Assembly (NCBI GenBank): GCA_023228925.1
Contig: JALOAF010000012.1
Coordinates: forward strand, 1 to 31,133
DNA length: 31,133 nucleotides
From: Candidatus Absconditabacterales bacterium
Lineage (GTDB): Bacteria > Patescibacteriota > Gracilibacteria > Absconditabacterales > Absconditicoccaceae
Reading direction: 5' to 3'
Shown here: piece by piece, positions 17,382 to 26,524 of the stretch
Position numbering within the stretch: position 1 is the stretch's first letter
How the letters are laid out: every line of letters begins with the position of its first letter
Translations under genes and position numbers: made by a program
Notes under the pieces: model-generated
What the model saw: only the letters and a program-made list of their open reading frames with translations
Told to the model about the DNA's origin: nothing
Databases searched by the model: none

Positions 17382-18683
17382 TTATAAAATTTTTTCTTTT
17401 CTAAGAAAATCTAAATATTTTTCATTATCCTCTGGATATTTGACTTTTAAATACTCTTTTAATAAATTTTTTCGATCAGAAAATCATTGAGATAGGTTTT
17501 TTCATTCTATATCCAATTTATCAGAAAGATCTTTGGAAACTACTAAATGTTTTTTTAATTTGAAATCTTTTAATTTTTTATAAAAATCTTGATCTATATG
17601 TTGATAAATTTTGTCATAATTTATCTCTTCTACCTTGAGAGAGATAGAAATATCTTTTTTATCCAAGCTAAAATTTTCATCAAAATCTACTTTTCGATAT
17701 TCTGATCAAAGATAATATTGTTTGTTTTGTTCTATTGTGTCGAGAATAAATTGGTCTACAAAAGCTTCAGTTAATTGACTTATCTCTTGTTTATTTTCTC
17801 AATCTATAGGGAATAGTGAATCTTTATTTATTTTGTTAATATTTGAATTATCTATAAAAAAATATGGATTTATAAAAATTAATTTTCATTTGATAGAATT
17901 GTTGGAATATTGAAACAATGCTTTGATATGGTTTGTTTCCAAGGGTGAAGTACTTCGAACACTTCCAGTACATAAATAATTTTTGTAGACAAAACCTTGA
18001 TGTAGATGTCCAGAAATCATCTTTATATTTTCTAAATCACAAAACAAATGAGACAAAGCAATGTCATTGAAATAAAATCTTGCTCTTTGTCATGGAAAAC
18101 TGATTCATTCTATATAATAATGATGGATAACAGTAAGTTTGGGATATTTTTTTATATAGTCCAACAAAACTTGATTTATATGAGCACTAATTTGTTCATT
18201 TTTTTTATTGGACTGAGATAATGTTGTAATTGTATTTTCTATTTCTGTATAATCAGCTCAAAAATTATTTTGTAGCGAATCAACACTTCAGTTTGTTAAA
18301 TAATAAGGTAAAAACAAAATATCTTCTCACTCTATATTTTCTACTTTGGGCCTTGTGATAAATTCTATTTTTCATCAAGTTTGGTCAGAAAAAACATTTT
18401 TTGTAATCATTTCGTAGGTCATTTTTGCCTCTTCAAATACAAAAGTATTTCAAATCCAATCATGATTTCATGAAAGTATATAAACATTTTTTCATTGAGA
18501 AAAAAGCTCTAAAAACAGTGTATAAAGAGACAATAATGCGGTTCTGTCGTAAGCAAAATGATAAACATAATCTCATAAGAATATGATATTTTTTTCTGAA
18601 CTATTGGAAATGTGTTTTTTTAATTCTTCTAAGACTCTATCTTTTATACGAGAATTTATATGTAAATCTCAAATCAGAAGCAT
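17382..18683 (-). CDS. Calcineurin-like metallophosphoesterase
   Basis: A 433-residue protein with all metallophosphoesterase motifs: GDLHINSR (Asp6, His8), LGDYVY, LSGNHDW, VIHHYY and SGHLHQG, which bind two metals. The arrangement resembles SbcD/Mre11-type exonuclease subunits, but the C-terminal half (about 270-433) is Lys/Asn/Asp-rich and shows no recognisable capping domain, and no SbcC-like ATPase gene is in the window. The Gly of GD and GN motifs is TGA in several cases. Encoded alone. Substrate could be nucleic acid, nucleotide or phospholipid headgroup; the enzyme class is sure, the target is not. Confidence 0.8.
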
Positions 18684-18847
18684 TTAAATGTTTTGAAAAA
18701 TAAAATATGTAATTTTAATGTAATATTACTCTTTATCTTTTCAATACAAAAAAATGTGAACTTATTATGGTGAACAATAATGAACAAAAAAAAATATTTA
18801 GAATAATAAAAAATATTAATTAAACGGTTGTTTTTAGTAAAGATAGA

Positions 18848-19102
18848 TTATTTATACTCCTTACGAATTTTTTCAATACCTTCTTTACAGTATGTTAGAG
18901 TCTCTAATACTTCTTGTGCATATTTCTGCAACTCTGAAATAGGAGTATTTCAATCTATTTTTTTATCTAAAAGAACTTCCATCAATTCTACAGTTTTTTG
19001 TAGTGACACACCTTCTGTTTCTAATTGGCTTTGACCATCAGCTAAACGAACTAAATTTCTAAATCTTTGTGCACCAAAGTCATTACAGTTTTTTCAATTC
19101 AT
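18848..19102 (-). CDS. Small hypothetical protein, helical
   Basis: An 84-residue protein beginning MNGKNCNDFG and continuing in an amphipathic, mostly helical pattern (LQKTVELMEVLLDKKIDG, then AQEVLETLTYCKEGIEKI). Two TGA codons are read as Gly. No membrane segment or known motif. ATG at 19100-19102 follows an A-rich leader. It stands alone between the phosphoesterase and divergent rlmD. The regular heptad-like spacing suggests a small oligomer or adaptor; function unknown. Confidence 0.6.
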
Positions 19103-19258
19103 GTTTTTTTAATTAAAAGAATAAAAAAGATTAATAACACGCATATTATATATATTTTTTTTAATAAAGCAAGTGAAAATATCTTTTGATTTTTGATCTA
19201 AATAAATTAAAGTAAAAAAACTTAATGTTCATTATATTTTTTAGTCTAATAATTTGAA

Positions 19259-20779
19259 ATGGCAAAACACTTAAATAATATAAAAATAGAAAGAATTGGC
19301 TATTGAGGAGTTGGAATAGCCAAAACCGATGAGGGTAAAAAAATTTTGATCAAATGATGAGCTCTACCTGGTAGTGTTGTAGACTGTATAATTAAAAAGA
19401 ATAAAAAAGATTATATTGAATGACATATCACAAAAATTCATAAATATGAAGCCAAATATTTTGATGGAGAAATTTTTTGTTCACATTTTTTTAGCAATGT
19501 TGAGCCTGATTTGAAAGCTAAAACTTCTATTGAAAAACACAAAATCTGATGTGGATGATGCAAATGGCAAATGCTAAGTTATCCAAGACAATTAGAACTA
19601 AAGCAAGAAATAGTAGAAGATTGTTTTAGAAAAATAAAAGAAAAACCAAATTTTTTACCAATAGTAGCTTCCCCAAAAGATAAATGATATAGAAATAAAA
19701 TAGAGTTTAGTTTTTGAGTTTATATGGCTAGTAGAGAAGGGATAGAAAGTAGATGGAATCTATGATTTCACAAACAATGAGAATTTAGTAAAATTGTTGA
19801 TATTGATAATTGTTGATTGATATCAGACAATGCAAATAGTATTTTTGAATATATAAAAGAATTTTGTTTTGACTCTGGTTTAGCTACATACGATCAAAAA
19901 TTTAATAGAGGATTTTTTCGTCATTTAGTAATTAGAGAATGAATAAATACTGGACAATTGATGGTAAATTTAGCTGTAAATCCTTTGGATATAAAAGATG
20001 AAAAAAATCTTGATCTTTGGAAAATTTTGAAAAAAAAATTAGAAAAAGATGAATTTATCAAAAAAAATATTACAAGTTTTGTAATAACTTATAACGATGG
20101 ACTTGCAGATATCGTAAGATGAACAAATATAAGTGTTGAGAATCTTATTGGAGATTGATATATTTATGAAAAATTAATTCTTAATTGAACAAAACAAGAA
20201 AATGTAGAATCTACTTTTAGGGTTTCTCCATTTTCATTTTTTCAAACTAATACTCATTGAGCTGAATTGTTGTTTCAAAAAGCGATAAATAATTTGTTGG
20301 AAGAATGAGAAATAAAATGAAAGATATTAGATTTATATTGTGGAACTGGTAGCATAGGAATTGGAGTCTTAAAAGCATGAATATGAAATAGTCTAATTGG
20401 AATAGAAATAGTAGAGGAAGCAATTTTAGATGCAAAATACAATGCAGAAATAAATGGAATAAAAAACGAATGTAATTTTATAGCTTCTCCTTCTGAAAAA
20501 GTGTTAAACAAAAATCCAGAAATAGAAAACGAATTAAACAATATATGATTGGTGATTGTTGATCCTCCTAGAGAATGATTACACAAAAATGTGATTGAAC
20601 GAATTAGTAAATTAAAAGAAGATAACAATTTCAAATTATTGTATATTTCCTGTAATCCTAGCACTATGGCTAGAGATGTTCAATTATTGATTGAAAAATG
20701 ATTCAAAATAAAATCTTTACAAGCTGTAGATATGTTTCCCCAAACTCATCATATCGAAACTGTTGGAGTTTTAGTTTAA
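19259..20779 (+). CDS. rlmD: 23S rRNA (uracil-5-)-methyltransferase, RlmD/RumA type
   Basis: A 506-residue TrmA-family enzyme that methylates a uracil C5 in 23S rRNA using SAM. An N-terminal TRAM-like region (RIGYGGVGIAKTDEG), Fe-S cluster cysteines (Cys74; CGGC at 98-101), FRVSPFSFFQTNT, the SAM site ILDLYCGTGSIGIG, VDPPREGLH, and the catalytic SCNPSTMARD near the C-terminus are all present. The second Gly of CGGC and many others are TGA, strong evidence for table 25. Unusual: the first Fe-S Cys is normally about six residues before CGGC, but here about 23 residues intervene (74 to 98). First gene of a rightward operon with lspA and a DUF3127 gene. Family is sure; D rather than C subtype is by similarity of the CGGCKWQ segment. 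Confidence 0.88.
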
Positions 20780-20824
20780 CATACTTCATAAAAACACAGT
20801 TTTATTTATTTTATACTGAACATC

Positions 20825-21274
20825 ATGTCTATCAAAAACATATTAAAAATAAGTTTCTTGTCTATTATGCTCATCGTAATTGATCAAGTATCAAAACATT
20901 TTTTTTATGATAAATTATTTTTGAGTGAACGATCTATAATACAAACCGCCTTTAATACTGGAATATCCCGATCTATAGCCATACCTCAAATCATCACAAT
21001 AATTTGAACTATTCTAATTTTGGGAATATTAATTTATTTGTGTTATAAAAAACAAATTTCAAAATGAGCTACAATATTTTTGATATGATGAGCTATTGGA
21101 AATCTTATTGATAGGATTTTTTTATGATGAGTTAGGGATTTTATTTTACTATTTAAACGATTTCCTATATTCAATTTAGCCGATGTGTTTATAAACATAG
21201 GAGTAGTTTTCGTGGTTTTGAAGGAGCTTTTTGGAATATGACAAAAAACCTCTTGAAAAAAAGAAAATTATTAG
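20825..21274 (+). CDS. lspA: Lipoprotein signal peptidase
   Basis: A 149-residue membrane protein with four hydrophobic helices. LIVIDQVSKHFF, FNTGISRS, then GGAIGNLIDR with one catalytic Asp and FNLADVFINIG with the other match signal peptidase II, an aspartyl protease that trims lipoproteins in the cytoplasmic membrane. Several TGA codons are read as Gly, including those of GGAIGN. It is 45 bases after rlmD. A lipobox protein is encoded at 29088-29399, a plausible substrate. Family is very secure. Confidence 0.92.
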
Positions 21275-21314
21275 TATACAACAATTACAATTTTATTTAA
21301 TTACCAATTAGAAA

Positions 21315-21640
21315 ATGGAATTTGAAGGAATTATTACTATGATGTGAATTGAAGAAGAAGTTTGAGCAAACAAGTTGCGCAAGATTACTTTTGTATTAGA
21401 AGAAGAATCTGATAGAGAGTACAAAGCTTCTATCGCTATAGATGCTTATGGAGAAAAAGTAGACTTAGCAAAAAATTTTAAACAATGAGACAAGGTAAAA
21501 GTTGGACTAAATTTTAAAGCTAGAGAATACAATGGAAGACGATACAACGGTATCTCTGCATGGAGAATAGACAGTATTTGAACAGCCTCAGCATCTACAC
21601 CAATCCTTCTGCACCAGCAGATGATGATTTGCCTTTTTAA
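21315..21640 (+). pseudogene. DUF3127 (OB-fold-like) protein with a C-terminal frameshift
   Basis: From ATG 21315 the frame reads MEFEGIITMMGIEEEVGANK, then YKASIAIDAYGEK, KQGDKVKVGLNFKAREYNG, RRYNGISAWRID, the DUF3127 pattern seen in small OB-fold-like proteins. After about residue 90 the expected acidic tail is found one frame over: TNPSAPADDDLPF with TAA at 21638-21640, like the DDDLPF tail of SSB. In the original frame the protein instead runs through the terminator. The distance 21315-21640 (326 bases) is one base short of a whole number of codons. A one-base deletion or sequencing error between about 21575 and 21602 explains this. The tail suggests interaction with SSB partners. Third gene of the rlmD-lspA operon. 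Confidence 0.7.
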
Positions 21641-21660
21641 ACTTATTGATAATATAATAA

Positions 21661-21690
21661 AAAAAACCTTACAAAGAGTAAGGTTTTTTT
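21661..21690. terminator. Bidirectional terminator between DUF3127 and dnaG
   Basis: A-run, CCTTAC-AAAGA-GTAAGG, then seven T. It lies between the ends of two convergent genes and works on either strand. Confidence 0.85.
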
Positions 21691-21702
21691 GTTGAATAAA
21701 TA

Positions 21703-23451
21703 TTATTTATTTTCAGATACTCCATACTTGTCTGCATACTTTATACTATCAATTAAGTTTTGTTTGATATCAGCAGATAGATTTGAATTTTTTAATATAA
21801 ATTGTAATCAATTTTTTAGTACTGGTAAGACAGCATTTTTGATAATCATAAATTTTTTTTCATCACCATTTAACTCTACAAGCTCTTTATCTCGTCGAAG
21901 TTGTATTTCATTTAATTCTTTTATGTCCTCTTGAGACAATGAGTCTGCTTTTACAAGAACTTTTTGCAAAATTGAGTTTTCTCGATATTTTCAAATACTT
22001 TGAACTGACAAAATAAAGCTTGTCCAATTTTCTTTATCTTCCATGTATTTTTCTAATATGTTTTCATAAAATAATGCAGCAGAAACCATTTCTCTATCTG
22101 GCTGTCGAAAACTTTCTTGTTTTTCTATTTTTGTTTTTCTATTTGCTTCAAATTTTCAATCTGTTTGTATATATTTATTTAACTGCAAAGAAACAACCTC
22201 ATAAGGAAGTCAGACTTTATCTGCTAACAATTGTTTATAATGTTCTTGGATAGTATAATTGTCTACATTTACAATCAATCCAAACATATCATTGAAAAGT
22301 TTTTGTTTGTCTATTGGCGAACTCATATCATACTTTTCTCTTAGCAATTCATATATTTGCAAAAAAGCATCTTTGGAATCTTTGATACAAGAATTGAATG
22401 TTTCTAGTCAATCTGTGATATTTGCTAAATCATCAATATCTTTAAACTTTTGTGGCAAAACAATCATTTTGGGATATACATTTTCTCTGTATGCTATTTT
22501 TAGTGCTCTAATTGTTGCATTTTTACCAGCTTCATCATTGTCAAATAGTATGTAGATATTTTCAGTATATCTTTTCATAAGTTTTAAATGATTGGTGCTA
22601 ACTGCTGTACCACTAGTAGCTACACCAACAGACAATCACAATCTGGCCAAAGCTATCACATCCATTTGTCATTCTACTAGAATCAACATATCATGAGTTT
22701 TGATACTATCTTTGGCAAAATTAAGTCAATAAAGAATCTTTGATTTTTCAAAAGCTGCATGTTCGCTACTATTTAGATATTTTGGTTGATCTTTTGGGTC
22801 AAGAACTCTAGCACTAAATCCAACTATATTGTTTCTAGTATCATATATTGGGAACATAATTCTATTTCTAAAAAAACTATAATAATCACTTTGTCATTTT
22901 TTTATCAAAGATGCTTGAATGAGATCTTGTTCGTTAAATCATTTTTCTTTTAGTTTTGTGATAAGGCCATAATTTGTATCTGGAGAATAGCCAATACCGA
23001 AATCTTTTATAATTTGTGAAGAAAGCTTTCTTTCTGTTTGTAGATAATCTAAAGCTTTTGGAGAGTCTTTTAAACTATCTATAAAAAAATCCTGAGAAAG
23101 TTTGTGGATTCTTTTTATTTTTTCTTTTTCATCTACAAAATCTTTTGAATAATTGTAGCTTTTTGTATATTCTGAAATATCTAGTCTATTTTCTTCTGCA
23201 ATAAGCTTGATAGCATCCCAAAAATCTAGCTTTTCATATTCCATAATAAATGTAATCACATTGCCACCAACCCCAGAACTAAAATCTTTGAATATTTGCT
23301 TTTGAGGAGAAACCATAAAAGAAGGAGTTTTTTCATGTTGAAATGGGGATAATCCAGAAAAATTACTACCAGCTCTCTTGAGATTTACTCTCCTAGAAAT
23401 GATATCTACAATATCTACATTATCTAATATATAATCAGCTACATTCACCAT
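21703..23451 (-). CDS. dnaG: DNA primase, lacking zinc-ligand residues
   Basis: A 582-residue primase of usual length that makes RNA primers for replication. The N-terminal CHC2-type region has SPFQHEKTPSF (35-45) and the VGGNVITFIMEYEKLDFWDAI block; the RNA polymerase core follows with the TOPRIM motifs VEGQMDVIAL and FDNDEAGK intact. Striking: all four zinc ligands of the canonical CPFH...CFGC motif are replaced (Ser35, Gln38, Asp56, Ser59), although the fold around them is preserved. The C-terminal helicase-interaction region is helical and less typical. Frame is continuous with TGA as Gly at several positions. Transcribed toward a bidirectional terminator; no rpoD adjacent. Confidence 0.92.
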
Positions 23452-23530
23452 AAAAAAAATTTATTTAAAACATATTTTATATGTAAGTATATGTTTATTT
23501 ATTCAAGCTCATTTTTCAATTCAATAATAA

Positions 23531-23563
23531 AAAAATCCTTGTTTAACAAAAGCAAGGATTTTT
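23531..23563. terminator. Terminator after the third VirB2-like gene
   Basis: AAAAATCCTTG / CAAGGATTTTTT, a long perfect stem with A- and T-runs, between the stop of the VirB2-like gene and the start of dnaG on the minus strand. Confidence 0.85.
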
Positions 23564-23589
23564 TATATTATATATAGTTTCATAATAAA

Positions 23590-24030
23590 CTAAGGTGTTG
23601 TTGTTCCTCATCCACTAGTCCCTGATGAGCTTCAAATAACTCGGAATATAGCACTTACTATAAACCAAGATAGTCCAATAACTGCCAATCCAATACCAGC
23701 TTGTTTCAAAATTTTGAATCCATTTTTAAATTTTGTTTCATCTCCAGCAGCTGTAACCATTTGGAATCATCCTCGCAACACTATAACTAAAGTAATAAGA
23801 GCTAGCATTCATAATACTCGATTTATAAATGTTTTGATTACTTGAATTAAATTTCCTCCTTGATCTGTGTCTCCACCTCAAACTGCTAATCCAACTCATC
23901 CGTCTCAAGCTCCAAAGCTTCCTCATTGAGCAACATTAAAATCTACACTTCCTTGAGCATTAACTAATGCAATGCTTCATACTCACAAAAGTCCTGCTAT
24001 ACCAAGACCTAATAATACTTTTTTAAACAT
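23590..24030 (-). CDS. VirB2/TrbC-like small membrane protein 3
   Basis: A 146-residue protein with a signal peptide (GIAGLLGVGSIALVNA-Q), a Gly-rich mature start, then two helices around MVTAAGDETKFKNGFKILKQ, then GLAVIGLSWFIVSAIFRVIG and a Ser/Gly/Thr tail. The AAGD-TK-KNG loop and GLSWFI helix match VirB2-like copy 1 at 14415 very well. Glycines are written both as GGN and TGA. It lies 7 kb from the T4SS-like locus, downstream of a gene for a secreted cohesin-like protein (70-base gap), so it may serve a separate surface structure. Strong terminator downstream. Confidence 0.65.
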
Positions 24031-24100
24031 CTTTTAAATTTTTAGAAATAAAAATAACACATTCAAGATAGTAATCTTTGCATAAATTGCAAATCTATTT

Positions 24101-25228
24101 TTACTTTTTTGAAAGTCGTTTAAATATTATAAAAAAGAAAACTAATCCAAATAGAAATCGTCATAATATGGAAAATACAGAAAATCACAGCTGATCTTCT
24201 ATTTCTTCCAAACTTGATACTTTGTCTAAATTGTCTAAATCACCACAACTTAGTCTTTTGTTGATAGATAAAATTGTATCTTGATTACTTTCTTCTGAAT
24301 TTATAAACTGTTGTTTTAACCAATCACATTCTGCTTGAGATCATTGATAATATTTTTCTTTGTTTACAAGTTTTCTAAATTGGACAGGATCTATTTCATT
24401 TAATAAATTTAGTTCATTTGAACTTTTAAATGAATATTCTTTTTTTGTTGTGTTTGCTTTTCCATAAACTTGTTTATCAGAAACTTCAATATTCAATTTT
24501 ATTGTAGAATCTAGTGGCAACCAGTTATTTGGATATATGGTAAGAATATCTCCACTTCGTTCGTGTTCTGTATTGGATAAATCATATTTGATATCATCAA
24601 TTGTAAAATAAACCTTATCTTTGTTTACTCACTTTCATAGATCATAAATATTAAACTGATAATAAGAATCCAAAGCTATAAATTCTCAAGGCTGTAAAAC
24701 GGGGAATAGTAATTCTATAGTGGGAGCGATAATATCTGGTTCACATTCTGGTACAGCTTCAAATAGAAAACTGTAATTTTTGTTTAATTCTAGCATATTT
24801 CATTTGGTGTCCAAAACATAACTACCATCAGAAAAACGGAAATCACTAGAAATTAAGCTAGGATCTACCTTGAAAAATATTTTGAAAACTACTTTTTCCA
24901 ACCCAGAGTCTTGAGTTTTTAGTTTATTAAAAATGATTTTATTTGACTCTACAACATAACTTAAATTGTTTTCTTTTTCTCATTCTGCTAAAATTTTCAA
25001 TATTTCTACTTCATTGGAATTGTACTCCAAAATTGCATTTACTCAGATAATGTTGGAATAGTTTAGAGAAAAAACAATATCCAGTTGATTTTCACATCAA
25101 GCATGAAATTTGTCTGATGGCTGAAATCTATCGGAACTATATACTGGGCTTAATTCTACTTGTGCTTTTGTGAAAGTAAATAAGAAAGCAGAAAATAGAA
25201 CAAACAAAAACATATAAAATCTTTTCAT
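24101..25228 (-). CDS. Secreted, membrane-anchored cohesin-like surface protein
   Basis: A 375-residue protein: signal peptide 1-22 (FLFVLFSAFLFTFTKA), a beta-rich domain (about 45-160) with LDIVFSLNYSNIIGVNAILE, resembling cohesin/Ig-like modules, a second beta-rich region after ECEPDIIAPTIELLFP, an Asn/Glu-rich helical part with Cys residues, and a C-terminal membrane helix (LFGLVFFFIIF) followed by basic residues. It is thus held in the membrane with most of its mass outside. Six or more TGA codons. It sits upstream of the third VirB2-like gene on the same strand, likely cotranscribed. Function in adhesion or surface assembly is inferred from architecture only. Confidence 0.6.
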
Positions 25229-25301
25229 TTTTTTTTGAAAAAAATAAAGATAAAATACTCAATTCTTGTTTATTATTTATGGATAAATTATCAAGAGAAA
25301 A

Positions 25302-25328
25302 TAAAAAATAGCCAACAAAATTGACTAT
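25302..25328 (-). terminator. Terminator after the 110-residue gene
   Basis: On the minus strand ATAGTCAA-TTTTG-TTGGCTAT (one G-U pair) and a T-run, 15 bases beyond the stop at 25343. Confidence 0.65.
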
Positions 25329-25342
25329 CTTTTTAAAATTTT

Positions 25343-25675
25343 CTATTTTCTGTGAATAAAAGGAGGATCTTCCACCACAAATTTAATTTGTGGAAACTCC
25401 TTTTTTATTTCTTCAATTATCAGAGGACTGATTTCACAGTCCTTAAAAAGCCTTTTTACCTCCTTATGAGGTATCATTTTGCACAACCAATTAAGCTTCA
25501 TTTTGGTTGGTACAATTGTTATAGACTCCATAATTTGATAACAATTTCCTCCTGATGTCTCAAAAGAAAAATCTCTTCCCTCTAGATCCAAAAACAAACA
25601 AGGGTTTGATTTTCTTAACATCTGATTAACCTCCTGAGAGGTCATTTTTCTTAATTCACTCACTTTACAACACAT
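25343..25675 (-). CDS. Hypothetical 110-residue protein, no TGA codons
   Basis: A soluble, mixed-charge protein with four Cys (CCK near the start, CLFLD, GNCYQ, LCKMI, KDCEI) and a helical end (SPLIIEEIKKEFPQIKF). I know no family for it. It has a good Shine-Dalgarno (AAGGAAA before ATG), uncommon here, and its three glycines are all GGA, so it would translate identically in the standard code. Its Cys content and RBS differ from its neighbours, which may mean acquisition from elsewhere, but three codons are too few to judge. It has its own terminator and is divergent from a small rightward gene. Confidence 0.6.
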   Translation of the reverse strand: MCCKVSELRKMTSQEVNQMLRKSNPCLFLDLEGRDFSFETSGGNCYQIMESITIVPTKMKLNWLCKMIPHKEVKRLFKDCEISPLIIEEIKKEFPQIKFVVEDPPFIHRK

Positions 25676-25759
25676 AAATTTCCTTTCTTTTTAAGTTTTT
25701 ATTTAATTTTGTTAACAATCATGAAGTGTATAAAACTTAAATAAAAAATCAAGATTAAC

Positions 25760-25788
25760 TTGACATTGTTTGATGATTTTCTTATATA
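25760..25788 (+). promoter_or_regulatory. Consensus promoter of the 63-residue gene
   Basis: TTGACA (25760-25765), 17 bp, TATATA (25783-25788), the best sigma-70-like match in the window, 35 bases before the start codon. Confidence 0.75.
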
Positions 25789-25822
25789 GAAAATATATAA
25801 ATTTACTTTTTATTAAAAAAAA

Positions 25823-26014
25823 ATGAATCAAAACAAACAATCAGAAATAGAAAAAACAATAGGCAATCCTATCATACAAAGCATGAAACCATGACAAGAA
25901 GCACTCAAATCAACTATTTCAAAAGCATGACAAAAAAAGATAGCAGCAAATCAAATTTCAACATGAATGGATAAGCGAGAAAGTAAGCTGTGAAGCACAA
26001 GAGAATCTCAATAA
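25823..26014 (+). CDS. Small basic hypothetical protein
   Basis: A 63-residue protein seen only with TGA as Gly (five TGA codons). It begins MNQNKQSEIEKTIGNPIIQS and continues hydrophilic and Lys/Gln/Ser-rich (KSTISKAGQKKIAANQIS), without membrane or Cys residues. It lies just behind a consensus promoter, starts after an A-run without Shine-Dalgarno, and ends seven bases from a convergent gene. The strong promoter suggests notable expression; it could be a nucleic-acid-binding or structural small protein, but nothing identifies it. Confidence 0.55.
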
Positions 26015-26021
26015 AAAACTT

Positions 26022-26516
26022 CTATTTAAGTATAAAAAAATACAATATTCACAACACAAGCAACAGTAGAATAATTATTGCTATGATTTTTAGAAGTTTG
26101 AAAAGAAAAAGAAAAAATTTTACTTTTTTAGTCAATTTGTTTATTGTGTTCCAATGTTCTTCTGGAATAATTTTTTTTCAAAACTCTTTTTCTAATTTTT
26201 GAATAGAGTTAAATATTAGTTTGTGATTGGCCATATAGCTTGGTTGTTTGTTGCTAAAAATCTCTTTAAACATTAATGAAGCATCATTAGTTCAAGTTTG
26301 GTAATTATATCATGAAACTAAATATACAATATTATCATATTGATAAATCAAATTTTCTTGGTTTTTTAATTTTTTAGTTTTCAGTAATTTTATTAAAACC
26401 AAAAAGATAATCAAAATTATTATTAAAATAGCAACAAGTAGCAATCTAGTATTGAATAATCAAAATCAAAAGAAACCATCAAAATATATTATAATATCAT
26501 TTAATAAAGCTTCCAT
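26022..26516 (-). CDS. Small membrane protein downstream of tilS
   Basis: A 164-residue protein with an N-terminal helix (LLLVAILIIILIIFLVLIK, about 28-46), a soluble middle of about 80 residues (YQYDNIVYLVSGYNYQTGTN; MFKEIFSNKQ), and a C-terminal helix (LLKIIAIIILLLLVLGILYF). Two-span topology places the middle domain on one face. The middle resembles a LemA-like helical segment only vaguely. It begins eight bases after the tilS stop, so the two are cotranscribed. Several TGA codons. Unknown function. Confidence 0.6.
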
Positions 26517-26524
26517 TTTATAAA

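Noticed and set aside
17382..18683. Naming the metallophosphoesterase sbcD
   Set aside because: Motifs fit the superfamily, but no SbcC-like ATPase is nearby and the C-terminal half is not recognisable.
21470..21476. A-AAA-AAT slippery heptamer in the DUF3127 gene
   Set aside because: The conserved core continues in the original frame for about 35 residues afterwards, so the shift must occur later.
24101..25228. Assigning the surface protein to a cellulosome-type cohesin
   Set aside because: Only the beta-strand pattern resembles cohesin; no dockerin partner is visible, so only a cohesin-like label is kept.
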